Source: Paractinoplanes abujensis
GTDB lineage: Bacteria > Actinomycetota > Actinomycetes > Mycobacteriales > Micromonosporaceae
Assembly: GCF_014204895.1 (NCBI RefSeq)
Contig: NZ_JACHMF010000001.1
Span: 620,001-684,000 of the forward strand
Reading direction: 5' to 3'
Length of the DNA: 64,000 nucleotides
Below are positions 7,987 through 16,340 of this stretch, one piece after another; position 1 is the stretch's first letter; each line of letters begins with the position of its first letter. Position numbers and translations under genes: made by a program. The notes beneath the pieces are model-generated. The model saw only the letters and a program-made list of their open reading frames with translations. It was not told the origin of the DNA and did no database searches.

Positions 7987-9801
7987 GTGCCCAACATCCG
8001 AAAAACTAGCCTGACCGTTGCCGTGGCCGGGCTCATGATCACGGCTGGCGGTGTCGCGGTCGCCGAGGTGGTCACGTCGCAGCCGGTGAGGTCCCCGTCG
8101 TTCAACGGGCCGGTGTACGCGGTGGCCTACCGCGGCTCCACGGTCTACGTCGGCGGCAACTTCACCAGCGCGATCGTCGGCGGCAAATCAGTGGCGCGCA
8201 CCCGGCTGGCCGCGCTCGACGCCCGTACGGGAAATCTCCTCGACTGGCAGCCGTCGGCCGACGCCAATGTGCGCGCCCTGGCCGTCGCGGGCGATGTCGT
8301 CTACGCGGCCGGCGACTTCGACACCGTCAACGGCACCGCGCGTGACGCGGTGGCCGGGATCGGCGCGACGAACGGGCAGCTGACGCCGATGCGGCACACG
8401 GTGGTGGGTCAGCCCAACGCGCTCGCGACCGGCCACGGGAGGCTCTACCTGGGTGGCCGGATCACGTCCGTGAACGGGGTTCCGCGCGGCAACCTGGCGG
8501 CGTTCACGCTGGCCACGGGTGCGCTCGACCCGTGGGCCCCGACGACCGACGACGTGGTCAACGCCGTCGCCGTCACACCTCAGCGGGTGTACGTGGGCGG
8601 GCGTTTCCACAAGACGAACGGCAAGAGTTCGACGCTGCGACTGTCCGCCGTGGACCCGGCGACCGGAGCGCTCGACACGGCGTTCGGGCCGAAGCCGGTC
8701 TCGCAGGTCTTCGCGGTCGCGGCCGACCCGGCGGGCGTCTACGTGGCGCTCGGCGGGCAGGGCGGGCGCGCGGTGGCGTACACGCCGGCCGGGGTGACCC
8801 GCTGGACGCGTGTTTTCGACGGCGACGCGCAGGCGGTGGCCGTGCTCGACGGGACGACGTACGTGGGAGGGCATTTCGACAAGGCCTGCACCACCACGAA
8901 CAACGGCGTCAAGGGCGTCTGCACCGACGGTTCGGTGCCGCGCGGAAAACTGGCCGCCGTCGACGCCCAGGGCAACCTGCTGGAGTGGGCGCCGCAGGCC
9001 AACGGCGTGGTCGGCACCCGGCAGATCGCGACCAGCCCGCAGCTCGGCTCGATCAGCGCGGTCGGCGACTTCACCACGGTCAGCGCGATCTCCCGCAAGC
9101 GTTACGTGGCCTTCGCCGGTGTGACGCCGAGGGTGGAGAAGGCGTCCGCGGACGGCCCCGTGGCCTCGTACAACTTCGATTCGACGAGCGCCGACGGCAC
9201 GTTCGACGACGGGTCGGGCCACGGTCACCTGCTGCGCGCGGTCACCCGTGACGGCGGCCGGGTCGCGATGGAGCCGCACGGCGCGGGTCAAGCTCTGACG
9301 TTCCCGCCGCGCTGCGCCGGCGACACCTGTCCCAAGCTGGTGCTGCAGGCCACAACGACCCCGGATCTCAACCCGCAGGCCAGACCCTTCCGGTACGGGG
9401 CCGGGGTGCGCCTCGCCTCGCCGCCGGCCGGCGCGCGGGGCCCGGACGGGCAGAACATCCTGCAGAAGGGCTACGCGAGCGAAGGCGGCCAGTACAAGCT
9501 GCAGGTGGACGGCGTCTCGGGCAAGCCCAGCTGCGCGGTGACCGACCGGAGCGGCGGGACGACGTACGTGGTCCGCAGCCGGAACTCGATCGCCGACGAC
9601 AAGTGGCACGCCCTGGAGTGCCGCCGCGCCGGCCCCGCATTGACGATCGTGGTCGACGAGCAGGTGCGGGCGACCACCGCGATCCCGGAGTCGCTCACAG
9701 TGGACAGTGCCCATCCGTTCAGCCTCGGCGGCAAGGGTGCGGGCCAGGACAACGACCAGTTCCACGGTGCCCTCGACGACGTCTGGATCACCATCGGCTG
9801 A
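7987..9801 (+). CDS. Secreted beta-propeller protein with C-terminal LamG-like domain
   Basis: This encodes 604 residues from a GTG start with a Sec signal peptide ([20 protein letters not shown], ending near residue 27). Residues about 35-390 contain repeated blades of the type VYVGGNF / VYAAGDF / LYLGGRI / VYVGGRF, each followed by [13 protein letters not shown] strands, as in the delta-60/DUF5122-type propellers of actinomycete secreted proteins. Residues about 400-604 ([20 protein letters not shown] to GALDDVWI) look like a concanavalin/LamG-like jelly roll. It is presumably an extracellular or wall-associated binding protein; no catalytic residues are evident. A strong terminator follows. 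Confidence 0.75.
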   Translation: MPNIRKTSLTVAVAGLMITAGGVAVAEVVTSQPVRSPSFNGPVYAVAYRGSTVYVGGNFTSAIVGGKSVARTRLAALDARTGNLLDWQPSADANVRALAVAGDVVYAAGDFDTVNGTARDAVAGIGATNGQLTPMRHTVVGQPNALATGHGRLYLGGRITSVNGVPRGNLAAFTLATGALDPWAPTTDDVVNAVAVTPQRVYVGGRFHKTNGKSSTLRLSAVDPATGALDTAFGPKPVSQVFAVAADPAGVYVALGGQGGRAVAYTPAGVTRWTRVFDGDAQAVAVLDGTTYVGGHFDKACTTTNNGVKGVCTDGSVPRGKLAAVDAQGNLLEWAPQANGVVGTRQIATSPQLGSISAVGDFTTVSAISRKRYVAFAGVTPRVEKASADGPVASYNFDSTSADGTFDDGSGHGHLLRAVTRDGGRVAMEPHGAGQALTFPPRCAGDTCPKLVLQATTTPDLNPQARPFRYGAGVRLASPPAGARGPDGQNILQKGYASEGGQYKLQVDGVSGKPSCAVTDRSGGTTYVVRSRNSIADDKWHALECRRAGPALTIVVDEQVRATTAIPESLTVDSAHPFSLGGKGAGQDNDQFHGALDDVWITIG

Positions 9802-9814
9802 GTCCTCACAGGAC

Positions 9815-9850
9815 GGGCCGCCGACGCTGGTCGGCGGCCCTTTCTGCTTT
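9815..9850 (+). terminator. Rho-independent terminator after the propeller gene
   Basis: There is a perfect 11-bp stem, GGGCCGCCGAC (9815-9825) and GTCGGCGGCCC (9830-9840), with a GCTG tetraloop, followed by TTTCTGCTTT. It lies 14 bp after the stop codon. Confidence 0.88.
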
Positions 9851-9993
9851 CGGGCGGTCACCCAGTGTTCATGATCGAAGTGGAGAGTTGGCTTTCCCAC
9901 ATGCCACAATCTGGGCCTAATTGAGTGATGACCTCCCGTACGGGTACTGGTAGCGTTGCCCGCCGTCGTCTACGCAGCGTGAGGAGCTGACGA

Positions 9994-10710
9994 ATGGCCA
10001 GCTGGATCTTGGTGCCCTGCCTGGTGAAGCTGCGCTCCGAGTTCAACGCGATCGCGCCGAACCGCGACAAGTCGAGCGACGGCTCCGTCGGCGACACGGC
10101 ACACCAGTCGGGCCAGTCGGATCACAACCCGGACGAGACCGGCAACGTGCCGATCCGCGACGCCGACCGGACCAACGAGGTGCACGCGATCGACGTCGAC
10201 GTGGATCTGCGGACGCCCGGCCTGAGCATGGAGAAGGTGGTGCAGTTCCTGCTCACCCGCTGCCGGTCCGGGGCCGAGACCCGCCTGCGCTACATCATCT
10301 ACAACCGGCGGATCTGGTCGGCCGCCAACGGGTGGCGTCAGCAGGCCTACTCCGGGGCCAACCCGCACGATCACCACGCGCACTTCTCATCCTCGTACGA
10401 GACGAACCGCGAAGCCTCAGTGGCTTCCTGGCATTTGGAGGACGTTCCCGTGGCACTCACCGCCGACGACAAGAAGTGGATCTCCGCTGAGATCGCCAAG
10501 CAGGTGAAGGCGCAGATCGACGACATCTGGGCCTTCAACGTCGGCAAGGCCACCAAGACGCCGACGCAGCGGGCCGACGGCGCGATCGTGACCACCAACC
10601 TGCGCACCGGCACGATCGCCAACGACCAGATGCCCAAGCTGTTCGACGCGATCGAGCAGCTCACCTCCGAGGTGGCCCAGCTCAAGGCCCAGGTGACCGC
10701 GCGACCTTAA
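9994..10710 (+). CDS. M15/VanY-like peptidoglycan hydrolase (phage endolysin-like)
   Basis: This encodes 238 residues. The first half carries the spaced metal-ligand pattern of zinc D,D-peptidases of the LAS/M15 group: SDHNPD (about residues 42-47), HAIDVDVD (63-70) and a late DHHAHFS (about 125-131). Similar domains are found in actinophage lysins. The C-terminal third (from ALTADDKKWISAEI) is a charged helix and probable coiled coil rather than a known wall-binding domain. There is no signal peptide, which fits holin-dependent or lysis-released lysins, but no phage genes surround it. A GAGGAG ribosome site lies 7 nt before the ATG. The 3' end overlaps the kinase gene tail to tail by 4 bp. 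Confidence 0.65.
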   Translation: MASWILVPCLVKLRSEFNAIAPNRDKSSDGSVGDTAHQSGQSDHNPDETGNVPIRDADRTNEVHAIDVDVDLRTPGLSMEKVVQFLLTRCRSGAETRLRYIIYNRRIWSAANGWRQQAYSGANPHDHHAHFSSSYETNREASVASWHLEDVPVALTADDKKWISAEIAKQVKAQIDDIWAFNVGKATKTPTQRADGAIVTTNLRTGTIANDQMPKLFDAIEQLTSEVAQLKAQVTARP

Positions 10711-12038
10711 GGGACCGCGACGGCGCCGTCGTTCGGGTCGCCTTCGCCCTCGCCATCGCCGGCCGGCGCCGACGTGACCTCGCCGTCCGGTGGCGGCGGT
10801 TCCTCCTCCTCCGGCGGGGCCGAGGTGATCGGCGGCGACGTGGTGGTGCCGGGTTCGGCAGTGTCGGGCGGCGTGGTGGCCGGAGTGCCCTGCGGCGGCG
10901 CGGGCTTGGTCGTCGGCCGCTGCGGATTGTCGCGAGTCCGCGTGCCGGCCGGCTTCACGGGCGCGTCACCCGAGCCCACCGTCCCCCGCGCCGACTGCGA
11001 CGGCGAGACCACACCCGGCGTGCCGTCGTCACCGCCCCGGTCGGGCAGCCACACCGCGAGTGCCGCGATCGCCGCGACCAGCACCAGCGCCCCCGCCCCG
11101 GCCAGCACCAGCGTGGCGCGTCTCGGTCCCTCACCCCGTACGGGCTCGGAAAGGGTCTTGGGGGCCGCGGCCGCGGCATAGCGGGGCGCCGCCAGGATCG
11201 CGGTCGTGTCGGCACCGCCACCGGACAGCGCCCGGTCGGCCGCCGCGGCCATCGCCGCCCCGCTGGCGAAACGATCCTCCGGCCGCTTGGCCATCGCCCG
11301 CACGACCAGGGCGCGCACCGCCGGTGGCACGTCCTCGGGCAGGTCGGGCGGCGGCTCGCTCAGGTGCTGCATGGCGATGGCGATCGGGTTGTCGCCGGTG
11401 AACGGCGGATGCCCGGCCAGGCAGTGATAGGCCACCACACCCAGCGCGTACAGGTCGGCGGGCGGCCCGGTGGTCTCCTTCGAAACCTGCTCGGGCGCGA
11501 TGTACATGGCCGTGCCGACCACCTCGCGGGCCCCGGTCAGCGTCGACGAGCCGGCCGAGCGGGCCACCCCGAAGTCGACCAGCACGACGGTGCCGTCCGG
11601 CTTGATGATCAGATTGCTCGGCTTCACGTCGCGGTGCACGATGCCGGCCTCGTGCGCGGCCTCGAGGGCCCGCGCCGCCTGGGCCACCACCGACATGGTC
11701 TCGGCCGCGGTCAGCCGGCCCTTCTCGGCGATCCGCTCGTTCAGCGGCTGACCGTCGATGCGGGCCATCACGATGTACGCGTCGGCCCCGCCCGCGGTCT
11801 CGCCGAAGTCGTAGACGTCGGCCACCCCGGGGTGGTGCAGCGCGGCCATCGACCGGGCCTCGTGCCGGAAACGCTCCTGGAAGCCGGGGTCGCCGGCCCG
11901 GTCGGCGTGCAGCGTCTTGACCGCCACGTCGCGCCCGAGCACGGTGTCGGTGGCCCGCCAGACCTCACCCATGCCGCCGGCCGCGATCCGGTCGTCCAGC
12001 CGGTAGCGGTCACCGAGAATCTCACCTGGGGATGGCAT
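10707..12038 (-). CDS. PknB-type membrane Ser/Thr protein kinase
   Basis: This encodes 443 residues. The kinase domain occupies about residues 11-275, with a glycine loop AAGGMGEV, Lys41 in VAVK, the catalytic HRDVKPSN (Asp137), DFG (155-157) and an APE motif, so it should be active. A single transmembrane helix lies near 308-330 (LVLAGAGALVLVAAIAALAV). The remainder is a Pro/Thr/Glu-rich extracytoplasmic tail without PASTA domains. Such kinases phosphorylate cell-wall and growth regulators; the target is unknown. It is transcribed convergently with the M15-like hydrolase, whose possible functional link is only suggested by position. Confidence 0.92.
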   Translation of the reverse strand: MPSPGEILGDRYRLDDRIAAGGMGEVWRATDTVLGRDVAVKTLHADRAGDPGFQERFRHEARSMAALHHPGVADVYDFGETAGGADAYIVMARIDGQPLNERIAEKGRLTAAETMSVVAQAARALEAAHEAGIVHRDVKPSNLIIKPDGTVVLVDFGVARSAGSSTLTGAREVVGTAMYIAPEQVSKETTGPPADLYALGVVAYHCLAGHPPFTGDNPIAIAMQHLSEPPPDLPEDVPPAVRALVVRAMAKRPEDRFASGAAMAAAADRALSGGGADTTAILAAPRYAAAAAPKTLSEPVRGEGPRRATLVLAGAGALVLVAAIAALAVWLPDRGGDDGTPGVVSPSQSARGTVGSGDAPVKPAGTRTRDNPQRPTTKPAPPQGTPATTPPDTAEPGTTTSPPITSAPPEEEEPPPPDGEVTSAPAGDGEGEGDPNDGAVAVP

Positions 12039-12429
12039 GGACCTCCTCTACCCGTACGCCGCCGAGACCATACGCGCAACGACGGTGGTCAACGTCCGGG
12101 AACGGGCGCGGAGCTCCGATCGCCCGTGCGGTGGATCGTCTGCCACTGGAGCCGCCGGCCGGTGACCGCGGCGATCGCCGAGCGCAGCAGCACAAGGTGC
12201 GGCCGGAGACTCGTCGCCGTGGAGTCGCCGCACAGCCGGCGCCGGGTCGCAAGCCCGTTCGTCGTGGCCGGCACTCAGCGCGGAGCGAAGGGCGCAGGTG
12301 GCATTCCTTCTGTCGATCGTCGCTGTTCCCGCGACGTTGTGTTTCTTCGTGGGGGCAGTGACAGGGGTGGTCGCGTTGGGTCTCGCGGAACGCGCCGCGG
12401 CCAAGGGCCATGACCGTGGCCGCGGCGGG
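12039..12429. other. 391-bp gap without a convincing gene
   Basis: Nothing here is clearly a gene. On the plus strand a GTG at 12298 opens a hydrophobic stretch (VAFLLSIVAVPATLCFFVGA) reminiscent of small DUF4190-like membrane proteins, but its frame runs on without a stop into the caspase gene. On the minus strand a 61-codon frame (12089-12274) has no recognisable relatives. Both may be remnants. The kinase promoter should also lie here. Confidence 0.45.
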
Positions 12430-12825
12430 TCAGGCGGGCTCGTCGTCGAGGAGTTTCTGGATTGCCTCGTGGAGGGTGCGGTCGGAGATGGCCTCGCCCT
12501 GGATCTTGATCACCTCGGGGGTGTCCGGGCCGGAGCGAGTGATCGTGAGGGTGCGGCGGCGGTCGCGGTGCAGCCACAGGTTGATGATCCGGACCAGGGC
12601 GCCGGCGGCTGCGGTGGAACCGCCGATCGTGACGGCCACGTCGGTGAGCGTGCCCTTGGTGCCGGGGGTGGCCGGGCCGGTCTCGGTGGCGGGCAGGCCG
12701 GCCTCGCGCAGGTCGGCGATCAGTTCCGCGGTGGCCAGCTGGAGGGGGTCGTCGCCGGGGGAGAGGCCCGGCAGTTCGGGGCGCAGATGGAGGACCACAG
12801 CGACAGAGTAGATCGTGTCGGCCAT
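12430..12825 (-). CDS. Effector-associated constant component EACC1-like protein
   Basis: This encodes 131 residues. After an N-terminal strand (YSVAVVLHL), the order LIADLREAG, GTKGTLTDVAVTIGGSTAAA and LVRIINLWLHRDRRRTLTIT followed by a short C-terminal helix corresponds to the small EACC1 family. That family accompanies caspase or trypsin-type effectors in the NTP-dependent conflict systems described from comparative genomics of multicellular bacteria. It is thought to be a constant partner of variable effectors; its biochemical role is unknown. Its ATG lies 9 bp from the start of the divergent caspase/STAND gene, which is the expected partnership. The family assignment is from pattern memory. 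Confidence 0.75.
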   Translation of the reverse strand: MADTIYSVAVVLHLRPELPGLSPGDDPLQLATAELIADLREAGLPATETGPATPGTKGTLTDVAVTIGGSTAAAGALVRIINLWLHRDRRRTLTITRSGPDTPEVIKIQGEAISDRTLHEAIQKLLDDEPA

Positions 12826-12834
12826 AGTGGATGC
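12823..12834 (+). promoter_or_regulatory. Compact divergent start region of the EACC1/caspase pair
   Basis: Only 9 bp (12826-12834) separate the two divergent start codons. On the plus strand CATAGT (12823-12828) matches TATAAT at four positions and lies 6 nt before the GTG at 12835, consistent with a leaderless caspase mRNA. That box overlaps the EACC1 start codon, so each promoter must lie inside the neighbouring gene. Confidence 0.4.
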
Positions 12835-15800
12835 GTGTATCGCGCGCTGCTCGTGTGCAACTCGGCCTACGGGGCCGACTCGCGGCTCGACGACCTGCAC
12901 GGGCCCCGCACCGACGGCCGGCTGCTGGCCGCGGCCCTGACCGACGAGCAGACCGGCATGTTCGAGCCGGCCCAGGTCAGCCTGCTCTACGACGCGACCC
13001 GGCACGAGATCGCCATCCAGGTGAACACCTTCTTCCACGAGGCCACGGCCGACGACGTGCTGCTGCTCTACTTCAGCGGGCACGGCCGCAGCCGCAACGG
13101 CAAGCTCTACCTGTGCGCCACCGACACCGTGGCCGACCTGCTGCCCAGCACGGCCGTGTCCAACGAGACGCTGACCGACATCCTGGCCGACTCCCTGGCC
13201 CGTACGATCGTGATCATCCTGGACTGCTGTCACGGCGGGGCCTTCAAGGGCGGACCGGTCAATGTGGAGCAGCTGCTCTCGGGCAAGGGCCGTTTCGTGC
13301 TGACCGCCACCGGCGCGGCCCAGCTGGCCGAGGACGCCACCAGGGACGGGCAGCCCAGCCCGTTCACGCGGGCGCTGGTCGAGGGGCTGCGTTCGGGGGC
13401 CACCGACGGCGACGGGGACGGGCGGGTGGATCTGGCCGACCTCTACAAGTATTTGCAGGTCACGCTGAAGGGCGCACCGGAGCCGCGGCACAAGTTCGAC
13501 GGGTACGGCTCGGTGGCGATCGCCCGGCGAGCGCTGTCCCCGGCGGTCGCCGCCTTCGGCCCGGCCGGCCACCACGGCGGCGAGCCCGGTGGTGGCGGGC
13601 CGGGTGAGGGCCGGGACTTTCTCGACGGCACGACCGGGGCGACCGTGCTCGACGCGCGGCGGGTGGCCGAGTTCCGGGAGCGGATGCGGCCCGATGTCGG
13701 GCGCCAGGTGGGGGGTTCCGCGACCGCCTTCCTGCAGTCCGCCAACCTCTTGCGGGACGGGCGGCTGACCCGGGCCGGCGCGCTGCTCTTCGGTGAGGAC
13801 CCGATGGCCGTGATCCCGACGGCGACCGTGCAGTGCACCCAGTTCCACGGCACCGGGCGCGACTCGCCGATGGACAAGCGCGTCCTGCAGGGCACCGTGC
13901 CGGAGCAGATCGAACACGCGCGGGCGTTCGTGGCCGGGCTGGCCCGTCGCGGGGAGGCGCCGACGCCGGAGCTGGCGACGACCGAGCCGGTCTACCGGTT
14001 CCCGATGGTGGCGGTGCGCGAGATCATCGCGAACGCGCTGGTGCATCGTGACTACGGGCACGCGCAGATGTGTGTGCACGTGCGGGTCTTCGCCGACCGG
14101 GTCGAGATCACCAGCCCGGGCGAGTGGAGCGGCGCCGATCTCCCGGACGGTGAACCGGTGCCGCTGGGCCGCCTGGCCGGCGAGTCGCGGCAGCGCAACT
14201 TCTGGCTCGCGCACGTGCTGACCTGGAACAGCCTGGTCGAGAGCGAGGGCGCGGGCATTCCGCGGGCGCTGGCCGACTGCCGTGTGCGCGGCGCCGCCGA
14301 GCCCACCGTGCTGCGTTCCGGCGATGCCGTCACGGTGACCCTTTTCCCGTACGCCGAAGCCGCCCCCCGGATTCCCTCGACGACCGGCCAGATGATCGAC
14401 AACTTGCCGCCGCGCAGCGCCGTGTTCGAGGGCCGCGACCTGACCGAGATCGACGCCCGGTTCGACGACGAGGCGGCGGCCGCGGTCGTCATCCGCGGGA
14501 TCGGCGGGATCGGCAAGACGCAGCTGGCCGTCGAGTACGCGCAGGCCAACCGGGACCGCTACCGGGTGGCCTGGCTGATCACGGCGGACACCCCGCAGAA
14601 CGTGGGTCTGGGCCTGGCCGGTCTGGCCGCCCGGCTGCACCCGGCGGGCACGCTGGCCGACGCACAGGCGTGGGCGCTCAACTGGCTGCAGAACAACGAC
14701 GACTGGCTGCTGATCCTGGACGGTGTCGAGGGCGCCGAGCAGGCCGGCGGTCTGGTCGAGCAGGTGGCGGGCCGGGGGCGGCTGCTGCTCACGACGCGTC
14801 GCCTGCCGAACTGGCCGCGGCTGCGTCAGCTCGGGTTCGTGCTGCTGGATCTGGACGTGCTGGACCGCGCGGCCAGCGTGCGCATCCTGGTTCGGCTGAC
14901 CGGTCTGACCGACGTGGACGAGGCGGACGCGCTGGCCGATCGGCTCGGTGACCTGCCCCTGGCCCTGCACCAGGCGGCCGCTCTGGTCAGTGACAGCGGC
15001 CCGGACCGGCTGGCGGCGGCCCTGCCGATGCTTCCCGAGCCCGGTGACGTGGTGCGGGTGAGCCTTGCGTCCGTACGCCGGCAGTCGCCCACGGCCGCCG
15101 AGATCCTGTCGGTGCTGGCCTGTCTGGCCCGGGAGCCGCTGCCCGAGGGCGTGCTGATGCCGATGACGGACGGGCCCGAGGAGCTGGATCGCGCCTTGAC
15201 GATCCTCGCCTCGCACAGCTTGATCAGCCGCCACGGGGGCTCGGTGCGCTCGCATCGCCTGGTCCAGGAGGTGGCGCGGATCCCCGATTCGGTGCTCGGG
15301 CCTTTCTGGGACCAGGTGCCGGATCCGCAGCGGCAGGCCGCGAAGCTGCTGCGCCAGGCGATCCCCGGTGATCCGGCCATCGGTGTCGCCGGGTGGGCGC
15401 GCTGGAACCAGCTCCTGCCGCACATCGACGCGCTGATCGACAGCCTCCCCCGGCAGAACGTGCCCGAGCTGCACTTCGTCGTCGATCAGGCGGCCACGTA
15501 CCGGCTCTTCCAGGGGCAGGCCGACATCGCGATCCGGGACTTCGAGCGGGTCTACGAGATCCGGGAGAAGCAGCTGGGCCGGGAACACCCGGACACACTG
15601 ACTTCACGGCACAATCTCGCATCGGCCTACCAGACCGTGGGCCGGCTCGGCGAGGCCATCGAGCAGCAGGAGTCGGTGCTGGCCGACTACGTGCGGCTGC
15701 TCGGCAACGATCACCCGGACACGCTCGCCGCCCGCAACAACCTGGCCCGCGCGTACCGCCTGGCCGGCCGCACCACCGAAGCGGTCGACCTGCACGAACA

Positions 15801-16137
15801 GGTCGTGTCCGCGTCCCGCCGGGCCTTGGGCGAACCGGCCCTGGACACGCTCACGGCCCGGATCAATCTGGCCGCGGCGTATCGGGAGGCGGGCTGGGCG
15901 GGCGAGGCCATCGCGCACGCCGAGCGGGTGGCCGCCGACTGCCGTCGCCTGCTCGGCGAGGACCATCCCATCACCCTCAACGCGCTGGCCGTGCTGGCCT
16001 CGGCCTACCGGGTCGCCGCCCGCCGGACAGAGGCCATCGACCTGCTCCGCCGCGTGCTCGCCACCCGCATCCAGGTGCTGGGCGAGGAACACCCGGCAAC
16101 CCGGGAAACCGCCCGCGAGCTGGCCGGCTCCGAGTGA
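12835..16137 (+). CDS. Caspase - GHKL ATPase - NB-ARC - TPR conflict-system protein
   Basis: This encodes 1100 residues from GTG 12835 (VYRALLVCNSAYG); the open frame extends further upstream, but the domain begins here. Residues 1-225: caspase-like C14 peptidase of the EACC1-associated type, with catalytic His83 (YFSGHG) and Cys132 (LDCCHGG). Residues about 270-510: the region found in AlbA_2/RecG-related regulators (LTRAGALLFGEDP) and a GHKL HATPase_c_4 domain with EIIANALVHRDY (His404). Residues about 530-760: an NB-ARC-type STAND NTPase, with P-loop GIGGIGKT (Lys561), Walker B LLILDG (Asp629) and the GDLPLAL motif near 705. Residues 888-1096: five 42-residue kinesin-light-chain-type TPRs. 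The inference is that TPRs sense a trigger, the STAND NTPase switches and the caspase kills or cleaves. The embedded GHKL domain is unusual. Confidence 0.88.
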   Translation: MYRALLVCNSAYGADSRLDDLHGPRTDGRLLAAALTDEQTGMFEPAQVSLLYDATRHEIAIQVNTFFHEATADDVLLLYFSGHGRSRNGKLYLCATDTVADLLPSTAVSNETLTDILADSLARTIVIILDCCHGGAFKGGPVNVEQLLSGKGRFVLTATGAAQLAEDATRDGQPSPFTRALVEGLRSGATDGDGDGRVDLADLYKYLQVTLKGAPEPRHKFDGYGSVAIARRALSPAVAAFGPAGHHGGEPGGGGPGEGRDFLDGTTGATVLDARRVAEFRERMRPDVGRQVGGSATAFLQSANLLRDGRLTRAGALLFGEDPMAVIPTATVQCTQFHGTGRDSPMDKRVLQGTVPEQIEHARAFVAGLARRGEAPTPELATTEPVYRFPMVAVREIIANALVHRDYGHAQMCVHVRVFADRVEITSPGEWSGADLPDGEPVPLGRLAGESRQRNFWLAHVLTWNSLVESEGAGIPRALADCRVRGAAEPTVLRSGDAVTVTLFPYAEAAPRIPSTTGQMIDNLPPRSAVFEGRDLTEIDARFDDEAAAAVVIRGIGGIGKTQLAVEYAQANRDRYRVAWLITADTPQNVGLGLAGLAARLHPAGTLADAQAWALNWLQNNDDWLLILDGVEGAEQAGGLVEQVAGRGRLLLTTRRLPNWPRLRQLGFVLLDLDVLDRAASVRILVRLTGLTDVDEADALADRLGDLPLALHQAAALVSDSGPDRLAAALPMLPEPGDVVRVSLASVRRQSPTAAEILSVLACLAREPLPEGVLMPMTDGPEELDRALTILASHSLISRHGGSVRSHRLVQEVARIPDSVLGPFWDQVPDPQRQAAKLLRQAIPGDPAIGVAGWARWNQLLPHIDALIDSLPRQNVPELHFVVDQAATYRLFQGQADIAIRDFERVYEIREKQLGREHPDTLTSRHNLASAYQTVGRLGEAIEQQESVLADYVRLLGNDHPDTLAARNNLARAYRLAGRTTEAVDLHEQVVSASRRALGEPALDTLTARINLAAAYREAGWAGEAIAHAERVAADCRRLLGEDHPITLNALAVLASAYRVAARRTEAIDLLRRVLATRIQVLGEEHPATRETARELAGSE

Positions 16138-16296
16138 GGACCGGCCGCGCCATCTGATCGAGGGCCGTACGACGCGGACGGCCCGCGAGGCGCCGGACCG
16201 CTCGGTGGGGCGGGCGCCGCGGCAAGCGATCCCGGGGCCGTGAGCGGCGGACCGGCACGCGGGAAGGGGCGCCGAGGGCGGGACCGCGTGGTCGTG

Positions 16297-16340
16297 CGCC
16301 GGGCCGCGCATAGGCGGCCCGGCGTACGGGGAAGGGTTTT
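16297..16340. terminator. Probable terminator between convergent genes
   Basis: There is a perfect 11-bp stem, CGCCGGGCCGC (16297-16307) and GCGGCCCGGCG (16314-16324), with a 6-nt loop. On the plus strand TTTT follows 13 nt later. It separates the caspase/STAND gene from the convergent MFS gene. A second, weaker stem (GGGCCGT/ACGGCCC) lies at 16162-16184. Confidence 0.6.

Noticed and set aside
12430..15588. A 1052-codon open frame on the minus strand opposite the caspase/STAND gene.
   Set aside because: Only its last 131 codons (EACC1) are protein-like. The rest is the Arg/Gly/Pro/His-rich antisense shadow of the large plus-strand gene.
10707..16137. The PknB-type kinase as part of the caspase/STAND conflict system.
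   Set aside because: It lies 391 bp away with no overlap and has its own extracytoplasmic tail, typical of housekeeping envelope kinases. Proximity alone is not enough.
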